NCBI GenBank assembly: GCA_039583875.1 | Contig: CM077165.1 | Location: forward strand, 77,426,757-77,490,756 | Source: Platanthera guangdongensis | Lineage: Eukaryota > Streptophyta > Magnoliopsida > Asparagales > Orchidaceae | Reading direction: 5' to 3' | Length of the DNA stretch: 64,000 nucleotides | In this document: in pieces, positions 11,812 to 23,262 of the stretch | Numbering within the stretch: the first letter of the stretch is position 1 | Layout: every line of letters begins with the position of its first letter | Made by a program: the position numbers and the translations under genes | Notes under the pieces: generated by a model | Databases searched by the model: none | Seen by the model: only the letters and a program-made list of their open reading frames with translations | Told to the model about the DNA's origin: nothing

Positions 11812-12444
11812 TACTTTTCATGTTTCATCTTATTGCCATTATTTATTATAGAATTACTAGATTAGTTTCGTTGCCACCTATTTCTTTTGAGCTATTCTCC
11901 ACCTTCATGTCCTTCCCTTTCTTCCTCTCCGCTCGGTACTTAGGAGCCATGGGGGAAGGGGTAGGGGATGATACGGCTTAGTCTTTATGACTAACGGTTT
12001 TCGAACCGCATCATTTTAGGGAATCGTGGAGCCCAGCACGGGGGAGCAGCCCCAGAGACCGGTGCGCTTGGAGATGGGCAGTCTAGCTCCGGAGTTCATA
12101 CAGCCGGGACTATGAGTCTCGACCTTGAGTAGATGTTCTATTTTTGCTTCCGCGTGAGTGATTTGTAGTGAGGACATGATGTTCCAGGCACAAGCCCGTA
12201 TTTTAGTAATCTGATATATTATTCTGTGGACACTCCCTTCGTGGAGATTATTTATATGATATGTGATTTTTTGTGGACTTACATGTCTATTCTCTTGTAC
12301 TGCTACTTTTGTGATCAATAAGGCCGGCAGAATCGGCGTTTTGTAGTGACGATCTTCCCGGGCGCGAAGGTGTCACCGCAAAGCGGCGGTTCTGGGCATA
12401 AGACCCCAGGGTTTGAACGAAAAAAAGGGGGGTCTTACAGTTAT

Positions 12445-13380
12445 CACCCCTGTTTTTGAAAAAGAACTCACTCCACCACCCACCTTTAAAAATAATTCAT
12501 CCCCACCATACCTTCTGAACTTAATAAACAACGTCAGGACGATCAGTACACCCATTTCTTAGAAATGTTTAAACAAATCCACATAAATCTGCCTTTCCAC
12601 GAAGCAATATCCCAGATGTCGAAGTACGCTAAGTACCTTAAGGACCTCCTGACCAACAAGAAGAAGTTAGAGAACCTTTCGCATGTCACGTTAAATGTCA
12701 AGTGCTCGACGGTCTTGACAAACGGTTTACCAAAGAAAATCAGTGACCCGGGTAGTTTCTCTATCTCGTGTGTCTTTGGTGATCTTGTTGTCAAGCACGC
12801 ATTAGCCGACCTAGGTGCGAGTATTAATCCGATGCCCCTCTCGTTGTTTAAAAAGTTAGGAATTGGTAGTCTCAACCCCACATGCATGAGTATCCAGCTT
12901 GCCGACAGATCAGTCAAATACCCATTAGGTATAGCGGAGGACGTCCTAGTCAAAGTCGACAAGTTCATCTTCCAGGTGGACTTTGTCATATTGGACATCG
13001 AAGAAGACGTCGAGGTTCCACTGATCCTTGGCCGACCCTTCCTTGCCACCTCCCGAGCTATCATTGACGTAAGCAATGGTAAGCTCTTCCTTCGAGTAGG
13101 CGACGACAAAGTAACTTTCTCTATCACCCCCTCGATGAAGAACACCCTAGCCAATGATGACTCTTGTTTTTTCATAGATGTCGTAAGTGAAGAATCCTCC
13201 TCTCACCTCTCTGATTTTGAAAAAGAATTTTCTGATTTTTGTTCCTCTCCTATTCCTCCAATTGAATCTCTACACCTAAGTGAAGAATCCTCCAGTCATC
13301 TTTCTGAATTTGAAAAAGAATTTTTGATTTTTGTTCCTTTTCTACTCTTCCGAATGAATTGCTGCAAGAAGCCGTCATGA
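12445..13380 (+). pseudogene. Element A Gag C-terminus and aspartic protease, broken
   Basis: Reading resumes after F. The frame from about 12565 holds the linker seen in Athila polyproteins, the protease motif ADLGASIN (Athila form of D-T-G-A) and the ILGRPFLAT block near 13030. The frame ends at TGA 13378-13380 after a repetitive SSHLSEFEKEF segment: two near-identical copies of about 22 residues, a local duplication absent from element B. Confidence 0.8.
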
Positions 13381-15077
13381 CCGCTAGCCCCGCCCCTTTT
13401 AACTTTACACATAAAAAAGTCTACGAGGACATAGTTTTTGAAAAAGAACGGATTTCTAAAATCTCGTATGATGACCCCCCTACCCTGGAACTGAAATAAC
13501 TACCAGAGCATCTTAGATACGCTTTCTTAGAAAAGGACTCCAAGCTGCCTGTCATAGTCTCGGCCTACCTAACGGATGCACAAAATGATAAACTTCTTTC
13601 AATTTTACATAAATATCGCCGAGCTATTGCTTGTCAGATATCTGATATCAAGAGCATAAGCCTATCTTTCTGCACTCACAAGATCTTAATGGAAGATAAT
13701 TCACGTAACTCTATACAACCTCAGCGCCGTATAAACCCTAATATGAAAGAAGTAATTAAGGGCGAGGTTATGAAATTATTAGACGCAAGAATTATCTATC
13801 CTATATCAGACAGTAAGTGGGTTAGCCCAGTCCAGGTAGTACCAAAGAAGGGAGGGATAACGGTAGTAAGTAATGAAAATAATGAATTAATCCCGACACG
13901 GATGGTGACCGGATGGCGAATGTGCATAGATTACCGTAAGTTAAATGACGCCACCCGTAAGGATCATTTTCCCTTGTCGTTCATCGACCAGATTTTAGAA
14001 TGACTTTCCGGCCATAGCTTTTATTGTTTTCTCGATGGCCTCTCGGGGTATTTTCAAATCCCCATCTCTCCCGAGGATCAGGAGAAGACTACGTTTACTT
14101 GTCCCTTCAGCACCTTCGCCTACCAAAGAATGTCATTTGGATTGTGCAATGCGCCAGCTACATTCCAGCGATGTATGCTCGCTATCTTTGACAAGTACGT
14201 AGAAGGCATTATGGAAGTTTTCATGGATGATTTCTCCGTGTTCGGTGATGCATTCGATAGTTGTTTAGATAACCTCGAAAAAGTCTTAGAACGATGCGAA
14301 GAAACTAACCTTGTCCTAAATTGGGAAAAATTCCATTTTATGGTGAGGGAAGGGTTAGTTTTGGGCCATAAAATTTCTGCAAGAGGTATTGAAGTAGATG
14401 TTGCTAAGATAGAAGTTATCGAGAAGCTGCCGCCACCTACAAACATAAAAGCTATAAGAAGTTTCCTAGGTCACACGGGTTTCTACCGCCGCTTCATAAA
14501 GGATTTTTCCAAGATCACCAAGCCCCTTACCCATCTCTTAGAAAAAGATGCCCCATTCATCTTTGATGACCTTTGCCTAGCTGCCTTTAATTTAATAAAA
14601 GAAAAATTAATTAATGCCCCAATCATGATAGCTCCGGTGTGGGACTCTCCATTTGAGATAATGTGTGATGCGAGTAGCTATGCGGTAGGAGCCGTATTAG
14701 GTCAACGTATATCTAAAAACTTCCACCCCATTTATTATGCTAGCAAAACACTCACATCTGCACAGGAAAATTACACCACAACCGAGAAGGAGCTCCTAGC
14801 TATAGTATTCGATTTTGATAAATTCCGCCCTTATATTACGCTCTCAAAAATTATTGTTTTTACGGACCACTCGGCCCTCAAATATCTCCTTTCTAAAACG
14901 GATGCCAAGCCGTGCTTGATTTGCTGGGTCTTACTCCTCCAGGAGTTTGACTTAGAGATCCGGGATAAGCGAGGAGCCGAGAACTTGGCCGCCAACAACC
15001 TCTCGCGCCTATATAATCCCTTTATAGAAAAATTAGATGGAAAATCTTTTAACGATTATTTTCCCGATGAGAAGCTG
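13381..15077 (+). pseudogene. pol: Element A reverse transcriptase and RNase H, broken
   Basis: After a degenerate linker (13381-13688) the RT begins around 13689 (KLLDARIIYPISDS, VPKKGG, CIDYRKLND). TGA at 14001-14003 interrupts it. It continues through LSGYFQIPI to the active site FMDD (14220-14231), then the connection (SFLGHTGFYRRFIKDFSK) and RNase H (CDASSYAVGAVLGQ, later FTDHSALKYL). Frame 3 holds from 13689 to the end, so the RT break is nonsense only; a shift lies between 13380 and 13689. The sequence switches to unrelated DNA around 15077, before the integrase. Confidence 0.88.
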
Positions 15078-15474
15078 GCAGGGCGGGATGTCACTCGTAT
15101 GCGTCTACCCGGACGCCGATCGGATCCCGCTGACATGCTCTCACTTAGCTAGCAGGGCTGGATGTCACTCGATGGTGTCAACTCGGACCCCGAGCAAATC
15201 CCACTGTCAGGCTCTCACTTAGCTGGTAGGGCTGGATGTCACTCCTGTGTGTCTAATCGGACCCCGAGCAGATCCCGCTGTCAGGCTCTCACTTAGCTGG
15301 CAGAGCTATTTGTCACTCGGGTGCGTCTACCCGGACCCCGAGCAGATCCCGCTGTTAGGCTCTCACTTAGCTGGCAGGGCTGGATGTCACTCATGTGCGT
15401 CTATCCGGACCCCGAGCAGATCTCGCTGTCAGGCTCTCACTTATCTGGCAGGGCTGGATGTCACTCGTTGGAAT
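15075..15474. repeat. 74-bp tandem array at the element A break
   Basis: Units start at 15075, 15149, 15223, 15297, 15371 and 15445, each 74 bp: CTGGCAGGGCTGGATGTCAC, then CGGACCCCGAGCAGATCCCG and CTCTCACTTAG. The sixth copy decays after about 30 bases. The first bases of unit 1 (AAGCTG) also fit element A's own frame, so the junction may have used a few shared bases. Confidence 0.92.
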
Positions 15475-16080
15475 TGACTCCGGCTCCCCCACTGACCGGT
15501 AGGGCAGGTCTTGATGAGCAAAGCGATGTTAGAAGCTGGGGGACCAGATATCCAAATGACCGACGAAGGTGTCATAAAATTAACGAAATGGGTCCAACGT
15601 AATCGCCCAGAACACAGGATAACGACCAAGGGGACGAGGTCCCAGGCCGCGTCGAATGAGGTTCAGCTCGCACGGAGCTCGGCGGCCCAGGTGCGAGCCG
15701 AGTTGACTCGCCTCTCCTTGTAAGCGGGCAGGCGGCACATAGGACCTGGGCTAGGGAGGTTGCTTGCCTCCCGCGGGTCAGCTAACTATACCTTCGGCGC
15801 TCCCTACATAAAGTCCTTAGGGGATGCGCGATCTCGCCGTCAGGGCATGGGAGAAGGAACTGCGAGTGGAAGAATTAAGACAACCCGTGAGAACAAAAAG
15901 AAAGAAAACTCGCACTACACAGAATCCATAACAAGCGACAGTAATATACATACACACGAAAAGGCGAATACAGAGCAGTTCACTAATGAGCAGAAATAAA
16001 AATCGGGACTCAGCCTGTGTTTACATCATAACAGGGAAAAATATGCAGGAGAGGCGATGCACAGGAATGAAGGCAGCGCG
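15475..16080. other. Region between the 74-bp array and gene X
   Basis: GC-rich, with no recognised protein. It could be the 3' non-coding part or LTR remnant of the element that carries X, since X is read on the minus strand towards it. I see no clear LTR ends. Confidence 0.3.
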
Positions 16081-16091
16081 AGCTCTCAAGT

Positions 16092-16123
16092 GACAAGTCC
16101 TAGAGACGCTAGTAGGACTTGTC
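16092..16123. repeat. 11-bp perfect stem-loop after gene X
   Basis: GACAAGTCCTA and TAGGACTTGTC flank a 10-base loop. On the minus strand it lies right at the stop region of X, where it could form in the 3' untranslated RNA. Confidence 0.6.
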
Positions 16124-17879
16124 TCCCAGAAATAGCACTGGAAGGAACAGCGCTGGTACCACGTCGCTTACTGAGAGACCCTCGCCCTCGCTCTTGATTA
16201 GGTCGCCTCGCCGTAGCATCTGAAGGGTGTACTTGGCCACGCTGGCGCCGTTCTTCTGCATCATTTCTTCTAGTTCATGCTCGGTGTAGTACGCGAGCTG
16301 GCAGGCGCTGCTTGATGACGGCGGGACATCCACCGCGGCCTCCAGCTCTTTTACCCGCGCCCGCAACATTTCCCTCTCTTTCTTTAGAGCGGCGATGGCA
16401 GCATCAGCTGCATCCGCCGTCTCCCTCTATCGCTCCGCCTCCGCCTGGGCGAGGCGGCGAGCCTCCTCCTTCTCATCCGCTAGCCTCTTGACCGAGGTGG
16501 CATTCCTCTCCAACTAAGTACAGCGCCGGCCGACCATGTGGGCCAGCTCCAGGCCGTGGAGCTGAGCCCGCGCGCTTTCATGCACCAGCACCCGCATCGC
16601 CTCCTCGTCATAAATGGTGGCATCCTCCCGCGACTAGATGGAAAACGAGAAGTTGTAAGCCTCCTCGCTGATGGTCTCTTGCTTCAACCAGCTCGGAAGT
16701 AGGGTGAAGATCTCCGCCAGATTTGACTCCTTGTCCCATAACAGGAGCGGGAAGCCGAGCTCGTCCAGGCACTTTTCGCCATAGCCGAAGTTGCGGTGCC
16801 CTCTCGACACCGGATTCATGGTGGTTCGTGCCTCTTCCCATGGCCCGGAGGTGTCAGCCGCCTCGCTGTGGGCGCCGCTGGCCGGAATGATAGCGGGGGC
16901 GGGATCCTCGGCCGGTTGGATCGCTGGGGCTTTGCCTTTCATCTAGCCCGCGGTGGGCGCCTCGCCCGCAGATTTCGCCTTCTTGGGGGTGGAGGTGGAG
17001 ATTGTACGTGTCTTGGCTGCTTCTGGACGGCAGACGCCCAGATCTCGCATCGAGCGGCGTCTGTGGCTTGAGAGCGGGCGAGCCCGCTGGGGGCGACCCG
17101 GGCACTCTCTTATGGGGGGTTGCAGGGGAATGTCCCGCTCGCCTGCGAGAAAAGAAGTTGAAGTGAGAAAAGAAAATAGTGAAGTAAAAGGAGAAGAGCG
17201 AGTAGCTTACCTCCCCCAAGCGGGACGGCGGCGAGGTTGTCCAGGTTCCGGCACAGGTACGCGACCTCGAAGTTCTTCCCGGCGAAGAACCCACATAGAT
17301 CCTCTTCATGGCCCACAGGATAGGAGGGCAGTAGCTCGCCTCGCTGAGTTGAACCGACGAGAAGGGGATGTTGCCGAAGTCCCCCTTGACAAACATGAAC
17401 TTCTTGAGCCAGTTGTGGCTCTTGTTAATAGTCATGCGAACCTTGACGTGGGCGCTGGAAAAATAGGCGGTTTCGTCCTTATTCGCGCGGAAAGAGAACA
17501 ACTTGCGGAATACCACGAGGCTGAACTCAACCTGCTCCTCCTGCAAGAAGTAGGTGAATCCTATCATGACAGCCACGGAATTTAGGGTCATTTGGCCGAG
17601 AACGACCCCGAAATACTTCAGAATCTGGCAAACCTCCGACCATAGAGGAAGTCAGAAGCCCGCATCAAAGTGCGCCAAGGGAATGGCGAGTTCCCCTCCG
17701 GAGAGGTCGTTTATCTTCTATGGATCCCCATACCGCCTCGCCACAAAACCGGGCGGGATGTGGTCGCCGATGGCGCCAAAGAACTCACTCTCAAAAATGA
17801 CGGTGGGGGGAAAGTCATGATCGGCGAAGGTCCAAGCAGACTTGCCTCGCCCGTCTGCATTGCCGCTGCTGCTACACAT
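16109..17879 (-). pseudogene. X: gypsy-type transposon accessory protein (PF04195-like), broken, with intron
   Basis: The minus-strand reading starts at ATG 17879. TAG (17720-17718) and TGA (17654-17652) interrupt it in frame. The segments around 17660-17590 (HFDAGF.LPL, then LNSVAVMIGF) and 17480-17400 (HNWLKKFMFVKGDF) resemble the N-terminal domain of plant 'putative gypsy type transposon' proteins. A frameshift lies near 17330. A clear GT-AG intron (17143-17210, 68 bp, pyrimidine-rich end) follows GG. The second exon is proline/basic-rich, then includes a charged coiled coil (REMLRARVKELEAAV, near 16350) typical of these proteins, and ends at 16109. The protein's role is unknown; it usually travels with Ty3/gypsy elements. 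The 5' flank is cut by LTR E at 17985. Confidence 0.6.
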
Positions 17880-17984
17880 TTCGCAGAAAGCTCGCTAGGC
17901 GGGTGAGGAAGTCCTCGCTGGAGGCAGGTGAGTCGGGGTTCACAAAGAGCAGGAGAGGAGAAAATCTTAAATGCGGTGGATAAG

Positions 17985-20168
17985 TGTAACGCCCTAAAGC
18001 CCAGAAGAGCGGCGGGAAGCATTTTGAGCCAAGTTTGGAATTTGGCAGGGGGCACACGGCCTGGGACACGGGCGTATCCCAGGGCGTGTCGTGTTTGGGT
18101 CGATGATTTGGCCGAGAGGTCGATGAATTCTGGAGTCAACGATCGTCGAGCAGCGAACACGGCCTGAGATACGGGCGTGTCGAGCTCGTGTCGACGATCT
18201 GCCCTGGAAGTTGACATTTTTGCTCGACAAAGTATCGAGACAGGGAACACGGCCTCGGACACGTGCGTGTCCAAGGCCGTGTCGGGTGATTGACGAATTG
18301 TACTCGATAAAGTGTCGAGACAGTGAACACGGCCAGGAGCCCAGGAATGTTCGGGTACGACACGGGCGTGTCAGATAGGAAACGGGCGTGTCCAAGACCC
18401 GTGTGAGTCTCGGGTTGGTGTTGGTCCTGTGTTGATGGAGGAATACGCCCGGGAACACGGGCGTGTACTGGTTGACACGGGCGTGTCAGGTCGAACACGG
18501 GTGTGTCGGGTGCCAGTGTGTTTTTCGAGACGCGTCGATTTCGACGGCGAATGGGGGACATGGCCCTGGACACGGGCGTGTCGCAGGCCGTATTCGGCCC
18601 AGGTTTTGCATTTCAGCTACGGATTGTGGCCGTTCGTTTCCTTATTTTGGGATCTAACGGCTGGGGGTTGTTCCTACTGGGATATACCCGGGAATAGGGT
18701 TTCAAATCCCTCACTTCTTTCACTTAAGTCTCTTTCTAAAGTCTAGAGAGAGGGGAGAGCAAGGAAAAAGAAAGGAAGCTAAATCCGGTTGTCGGCGGAG
18801 CTTCAAGGCTCCAAATCGCGAGTCGACTTCGGATCTACGGAGGCAAGGAGATTGCGATGCTTTTCATCTGCATAGATTTCCATGGTGTCAAAGAAAAATG
18901 CTAGGGTAACGATTCTCTACTTGAGCATGTGAAGCTCTCTTTTCCTTTGCATAGGAAGCCCGCTCTCGCGAGTTTGCGGTGAGTTGAGGCGTTCCTTCGG
19001 GTAGATATGAATAGTCCCCGTTGTGTATATGTGGAGTCCGTAATCGAGAACGGATATAGGCATGATGTGTGAATCATACCCGGACAAGTTGGTTTGGATC
19101 GGTGATGTTGCATTGCATAAATGGCTGGAGAAGACTCCGTGTCATTGGTTATTTTTCCGGTTTTCTACGCGGTAGATTGCAGCAGGAAGCCTTGGGGATT
19201 AACTCCACGGTGCACCCGGAAAACTAGGCAGATGCGTGATTCTGCCAACATGGTGGCCTAGGAGCCAACTTGAACATAACTGGGTTATGTGAAGTGTATA
19301 ATGGAAACGAGACTCGGAGAAGTTTGACCCGGGCATATGGCTTAAATTGTCGTTGCGATGTGAGCACGGGTTAGACGGAACCGTACCCGTTCTATGTCGT
19401 TCAGTTGGAGTCGTTGGCATAGATGAGGGTTTTAGGCGGTCTATGGCTTAAAATGACGTGACCAATGCCGAAAAGACAAAATGCTCACAGGTTTTGGCTC
19501 TCCTTGTGGCGGTGATGAGACCGAGGCGTCTATGGCTTGAACTAACGTGACATTGACCGGTTCATCGAGAATGTGCCCTAAGTGCACGGGGTGTGTGGCC
19601 GTGAGTGCCTATGCCTATGTTGTTGTGTGATTACACTATACTACTGGATTATGCTAACAAAGTGCAGGGAAGGAGCATCGCCGCCCCGAGTTGGGGGCGG
19701 GATCGTTATAATTTGGTCAGCATAGCTGACCATTGCCTTTGTTTGCCACCGTGCGGTGGATTGTTGCTTGCAGGTGCTGCGGAGCCTAGTGCTAAATAGC
19801 GGGCTAAAGCCCAAGTTGCTGAGCCGGCCCTCGAATGCCTAATTTTGAGTGTTTTTTGTTATTCATGTATGGCCGGCATGCGTCCGAAGTTTGGAAAACA
19901 TTTATATTCAAGCAAACTATTGTAAGGCCTTAAGGCCAGTACTTGTGTCTTTGTACTTTCATCCATGTTGGCTTTTTAGTGGACATTCATGCTTGTAGCT
20001 GGGTTCTTTTATTTGTAACTATTAAAATTGCTTCCGCTAGAATGACTCTGTGTAGGACATTGGATATTGGTTGGATGGTTTCCATTGAGTAACCACCCGG
20101 TCTGTTTGTGGTATATGGCGTCGGGCCCCGGCCGGACCTACTGTTATATGCTACGCGACGGATAGGGG
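17985..20168 (+). repeat. Element E: chromovirus-type LTR, interrupted by D
   Basis: It starts TGTAACGCCC and follows the LTR of element C from end to end: palindrome array (about 18050-18600), GATATACCCG, the GGAGCTTC/GGCTCC and GCTCTCGCGAGTTTGCGG blocks, repeated CGTGACAT...CCGAGAATGTG, and finally GCGACGGATAGGGG. It is clearly diverged from C, so it is a sister family or an older copy. Element D starts at 20169, about eight bases before the expected LTR end. Whether it is solo or the 5' LTR of a longer element cannot be told; the next bases lie beyond the window. Confidence 0.8.
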
Positions 20169-21479
20169 TGTCACAACCCGCATTTTCTCCGAATTCAAGA
20201 AGTATCAGAGTATGAGAAAACAAGCGTCGTGACGCCACGTCGAGCAGGGGATATCTGTCGACGCTCAGGCGAACACCATCTAACTAGACTATGAAAATCT
20301 CATAAGTTTAATGATTAGAAAATCAGATATAATTTTAAGGGTCATATCCCTCGGCTCGGTGGATCATCTAGTTCATAGTATAAAAACTATACTTATACGC
20401 AGCTGAAAATACTTTAATTATTCTTGACATCCTATGAGAGTGCATAAGTGTCCCCCGAGGTCCACTCATACTATGCAAGACTCTAGATTTATTTTATATT
20501 ATAAGTGGGAAAATGATCTTTTTACGTTGCTTAGAAAGTAGTGTATAAGTTTTACAAACATGCTGATCACGAGATATACTTATAATAGTGTTTTAGGTTT
20601 AAAAGTATATTATCTCCAACAAGGTAGCAGTAAAAGAAACATATCTAGTATCATAAGGTAAAACTACCAGTGGGCGCCAACAAACTGACACGAACCCACT
20701 AGCAAGTATGTATGTCTATAAGAAAATAGAAAAACTACCTCACAACAGCAAGAGAAAGATCCCTACAACTCAATGGATCACCAGCAACACCACAGCAAAT
20801 CTAGCCGCCTATCCGGCTACTAATCAGAACCTGAGGCATTCAGAAAAGAATACCTCAGCAAGTAAAACAAGAAAATCTAAATTAGGGCATTAAATCAAAA
20901 TGGAACAAGAGAGTAAATAAATAAGACAGTAAAAGCAAACACTGTCCAAGGTAAGCAAAAGTACACCAAGTACCAAGTAACCACACCAAGTCCTGCTCAA
21001 ATCCTGCAGAGGCTACAAGGCAAATGACAAGAAAAACATGCCAAAATATGTTGCATTCAACCAAGAAAAACACCTAACAATCCTAATTTGTGAGTAATGG
21101 CAGTAGTAAAACATCATGGACCTAAGTTGGTGACCAAAAATAGTCCCCCAAACAAAATAGTTCCAACAAAAAAAACTCACTGTGTCAGCACAAAACCACC
21201 ACAAACCTAGCCCGTACCTGGGATTAAAAGGGTGACGGCCACAGCAATACCCAGCACGTACCTGGGACTAAAAAATGGCGGCCACGGCTCGCACACAAAG
21301 CATCCCGCTCCTTTAGAGCGTCAAAAAACCACTACCTGCCATAACCCATGATTCGGCCCTCAAAACAAAGGAAGAACGAAAGGCCGACAAGGCATCCCCC
21401 CTAGGAGATAATCACTCGGGAAGAAGAGAAACCGAAAAGGAATAAATCCCAACTTACAGGAATCATCGATCTCCAGCCA

Positions 21480-21960
21480 CAGGAAATCGCCGAACTCCGT
21501 TCGACGATTTTTCTTTCGTCGAACACAGGCACAGGAAAAATCATCGAACGCCGTTCGACGATTTTTCTTTCTTCGATCACAGGTCAAGGGAAAAATCGTT
21601 GAACGTCGTTCGACGATTTTCCTTTCGTCGAACCCAGGTCACGGGAAAAATCGTCAAACGCCATTCGATGATTTTGCGTTAACCGCAGGCCACAGGAAAA
21701 CGTCGAACTCCGTTCGACGATTTTATGTTAAACACCGGACACAGAAAATCGTCGAACTCAGTTCGACGATCCTCGTCGAACTCAGCACGACTATCCTCGC
21801 CGAACTCAGGCAACCGAAGATCGTCGATCTCAGTTCGACGATCATCGTCGAACTCAGGTGGACGATCTTCGTCGATCTCAAGCAACCAGAGATCGTCGAT
21901 CTCAGTTCGACGATCTTCGTCGAACTCAGGTCGACGATCTTCGCAGAACTGGCTGCGTTA
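21480..21960. repeat. Palindrome array of LTR D (TCGACGAT/ATCGTCGA type)
   Basis: Repeated inverted units, for example GTTCGACGA (21499-21507) and TCGTCGAAC (21516-21524), a perfect 9-bp stem with an 8-base loop. Near 21750-21955 there is a denser run of TCGTCGAACTCAG and TCGTCGATCTCAG units alternating with their complements. The same array recurs in the 5' LTR at about 63220-63700. Confidence 0.9.
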
Positions 21961-22380
21961 AGTACACCGCAATCCCGAACAACCACCTTCATTTCCGACC
22001 AATCCTCTTAGCCTAATTCGATCCTATTACTCGCAAAGTAAGTATGAAAACCCACTGCTACTAGTTCTAGGGCTGATAGGCTAATTGCTACCCAAACCGA
22101 GGTTAATAGGGAACAATTTGATAAAAACAAACAAGACTACAGCAACCCGGCCGGAAATTTGAGTTTCAGAACTTGAGATAATGCAAAAAAGGAAACATGA
22201 AGGAGCATTTATGGTTTAAGATCCACATGACTTTGACGGAAAAAAAACAGAGCAACATAAGCAAATCTCGGGAAATCATGAATTATTACAGCCAATATGG
22301 CCATGAAAAGGAGAGGAAAAACTTGGCAAAGGTAGGAGCACCACTTGCCTCAAATTCCAGCGATTTATCTTGCACAGCCC

Positions 22381-22383
<3 letters not shown>

Positions 22384-22432
<49 letters not shown>
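22384..22432. repeat. (CT)n microsatellite in LTR D
   Basis: About 24 CT units. On the coding (minus) strand this is a GA run, and it lies on the U3 side of the palindrome array. Confidence 0.97.
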
Positions 22433-22434
<2 letters not shown>

Positions 22435-23262
22435 CTCCAGCCGCAACAGCACCTAACAGGATTCTAAAGTTTTAATGGCGGAGAAGGATCAAACCAGAAA
22501 TTCCGAGACACCTAGAAACACCATGAAAATTGAATCTCTTACCGTAGGAATGAAGGTCTAGGCAAGAGTAATCCAAATCCGCTTTCGGAATCGAATTCCG
22601 TCCACTAACGCTCCCATAATCGGCGTCTGAAGGGTAGCTGGGTTGGCAGTTTTTCTTGCTCTTGAACAGGCGACGGTTATACTCTCACGAAAGGAGACGA
22701 TGAAAAGTCTGGATTTTGTCTTGAGACTATATATATATGCATGGACACGCCTTATCAGCCCTAACAGACACCTAAAAGCCATTGGATTCCTTCAAGCTTT
22801 ATTAATTAATTATTTGCATCCATTATTATTAACACACTCAGAACGACGCGAAAACCAAACCATCTCGGAATCCGACGAATTTCACACCGTAGCTAATTAC
22901 ATATGCTACGAACGCAATGGCGAAGTTGAAATCAACTTTCGACAAACAAAACTCGGGTTATCACTACTCGAAGCCAAAACACAAGCATCCCCGAGAAGCC
23001 TCACCGGTCACCAACACAGACCCGGCTTGCTAGGGGATCTTGCCAAAAAGGCTGCCAACAACCACACAAGGAACCTAAAGAACTAAAACTACGCTCTAAC
23101 AAACGGCACATGCCAGAAACGCGTCAACATAATGCCCAACGAGAATTAAATAATCGCAGAAAAATCGGGGGTGTTACAGTCACTCCCCTAAAAGAAAGTT
23201 TCGTCCCGAAACTTTACGTACACAACTTCTACTATAGAAGGAAAGTAACAAAACAAGAGCTA

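Larger units (their letters stand above)
6984..12439 (+). mobile_element. Element F: 5.46-kb solo LTR inside element A
   Basis: It begins TGTAACATCCC, ends TCTTACA and is flanked by GTTAT on both sides (6979-6983 and 12440-12444). Element A's gag-protease frame resumes directly behind it. No gag or pol reading frame and no internal pair of direct terminal repeats could be seen, so one unusually long LTR left by LTR-LTR recombination is the simplest reading. The TGTAAC...TTACA ends match the chromovirus LTRs C, D and G. Contents: palindrome arrays (7140-7960), TATA box, short tandem repeats and a TA microsatellite. The rest (8400-10950) has no gene. Confidence 0.75.
3306..15077 (+). mobile_element. 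Element A: truncated Athila-lineage Ty3/gypsy retrotransposon
   Basis: Order on the plus strand: 5' LTR (3306-5135), tRNA-Asp-type primer site, gag, [solo LTR F], protease, RT, RNase H. The conserved Athila Gag block, the FMDD form of the RT active site and the tRNA-Asp primer site place it in the Athila lineage. It breaks off at 15077 just after RNase H, where X begins. Integrase and 3' LTR are not in the window. Every coding block has stops or frameshifts, so this is an old copy and probably the outermost element of the nest. Confidence 0.85.
20169..23179 (-). repeat. Element D 3' LTR (3.0 kb)
   Basis: On the minus strand it starts TGTAACACCCCC (at 23179) and ends at 20169 in GGGTTGTGACA. 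The last roughly 2.1 kb matches the visible 5' LTR (61876-64000) with few differences, apart from a segment of about 40 bases near 62313-62355 that is missing here (around 20608). It contains a palindrome array (21480-21960) and a CT/GA microsatellite. A short purine-rich tract (TTTTAGGGGAG on the minus strand) lies just inside the element at 23180-23200. Confidence 0.9.

Noticed and set aside
18429..18746. 105-codon frame in LTR E
   Set aside because: Spans the palindrome array and the presumed promoter region; homologous positions in C are not conserved as protein.
21679..21992. Frames with repeated FDEDRRTE or SSTKIVELRST segments in LTR D
   Set aside because: Frames in all phases stay open over the TCGACGAT array because the repeat lacks stops; not coding evidence.
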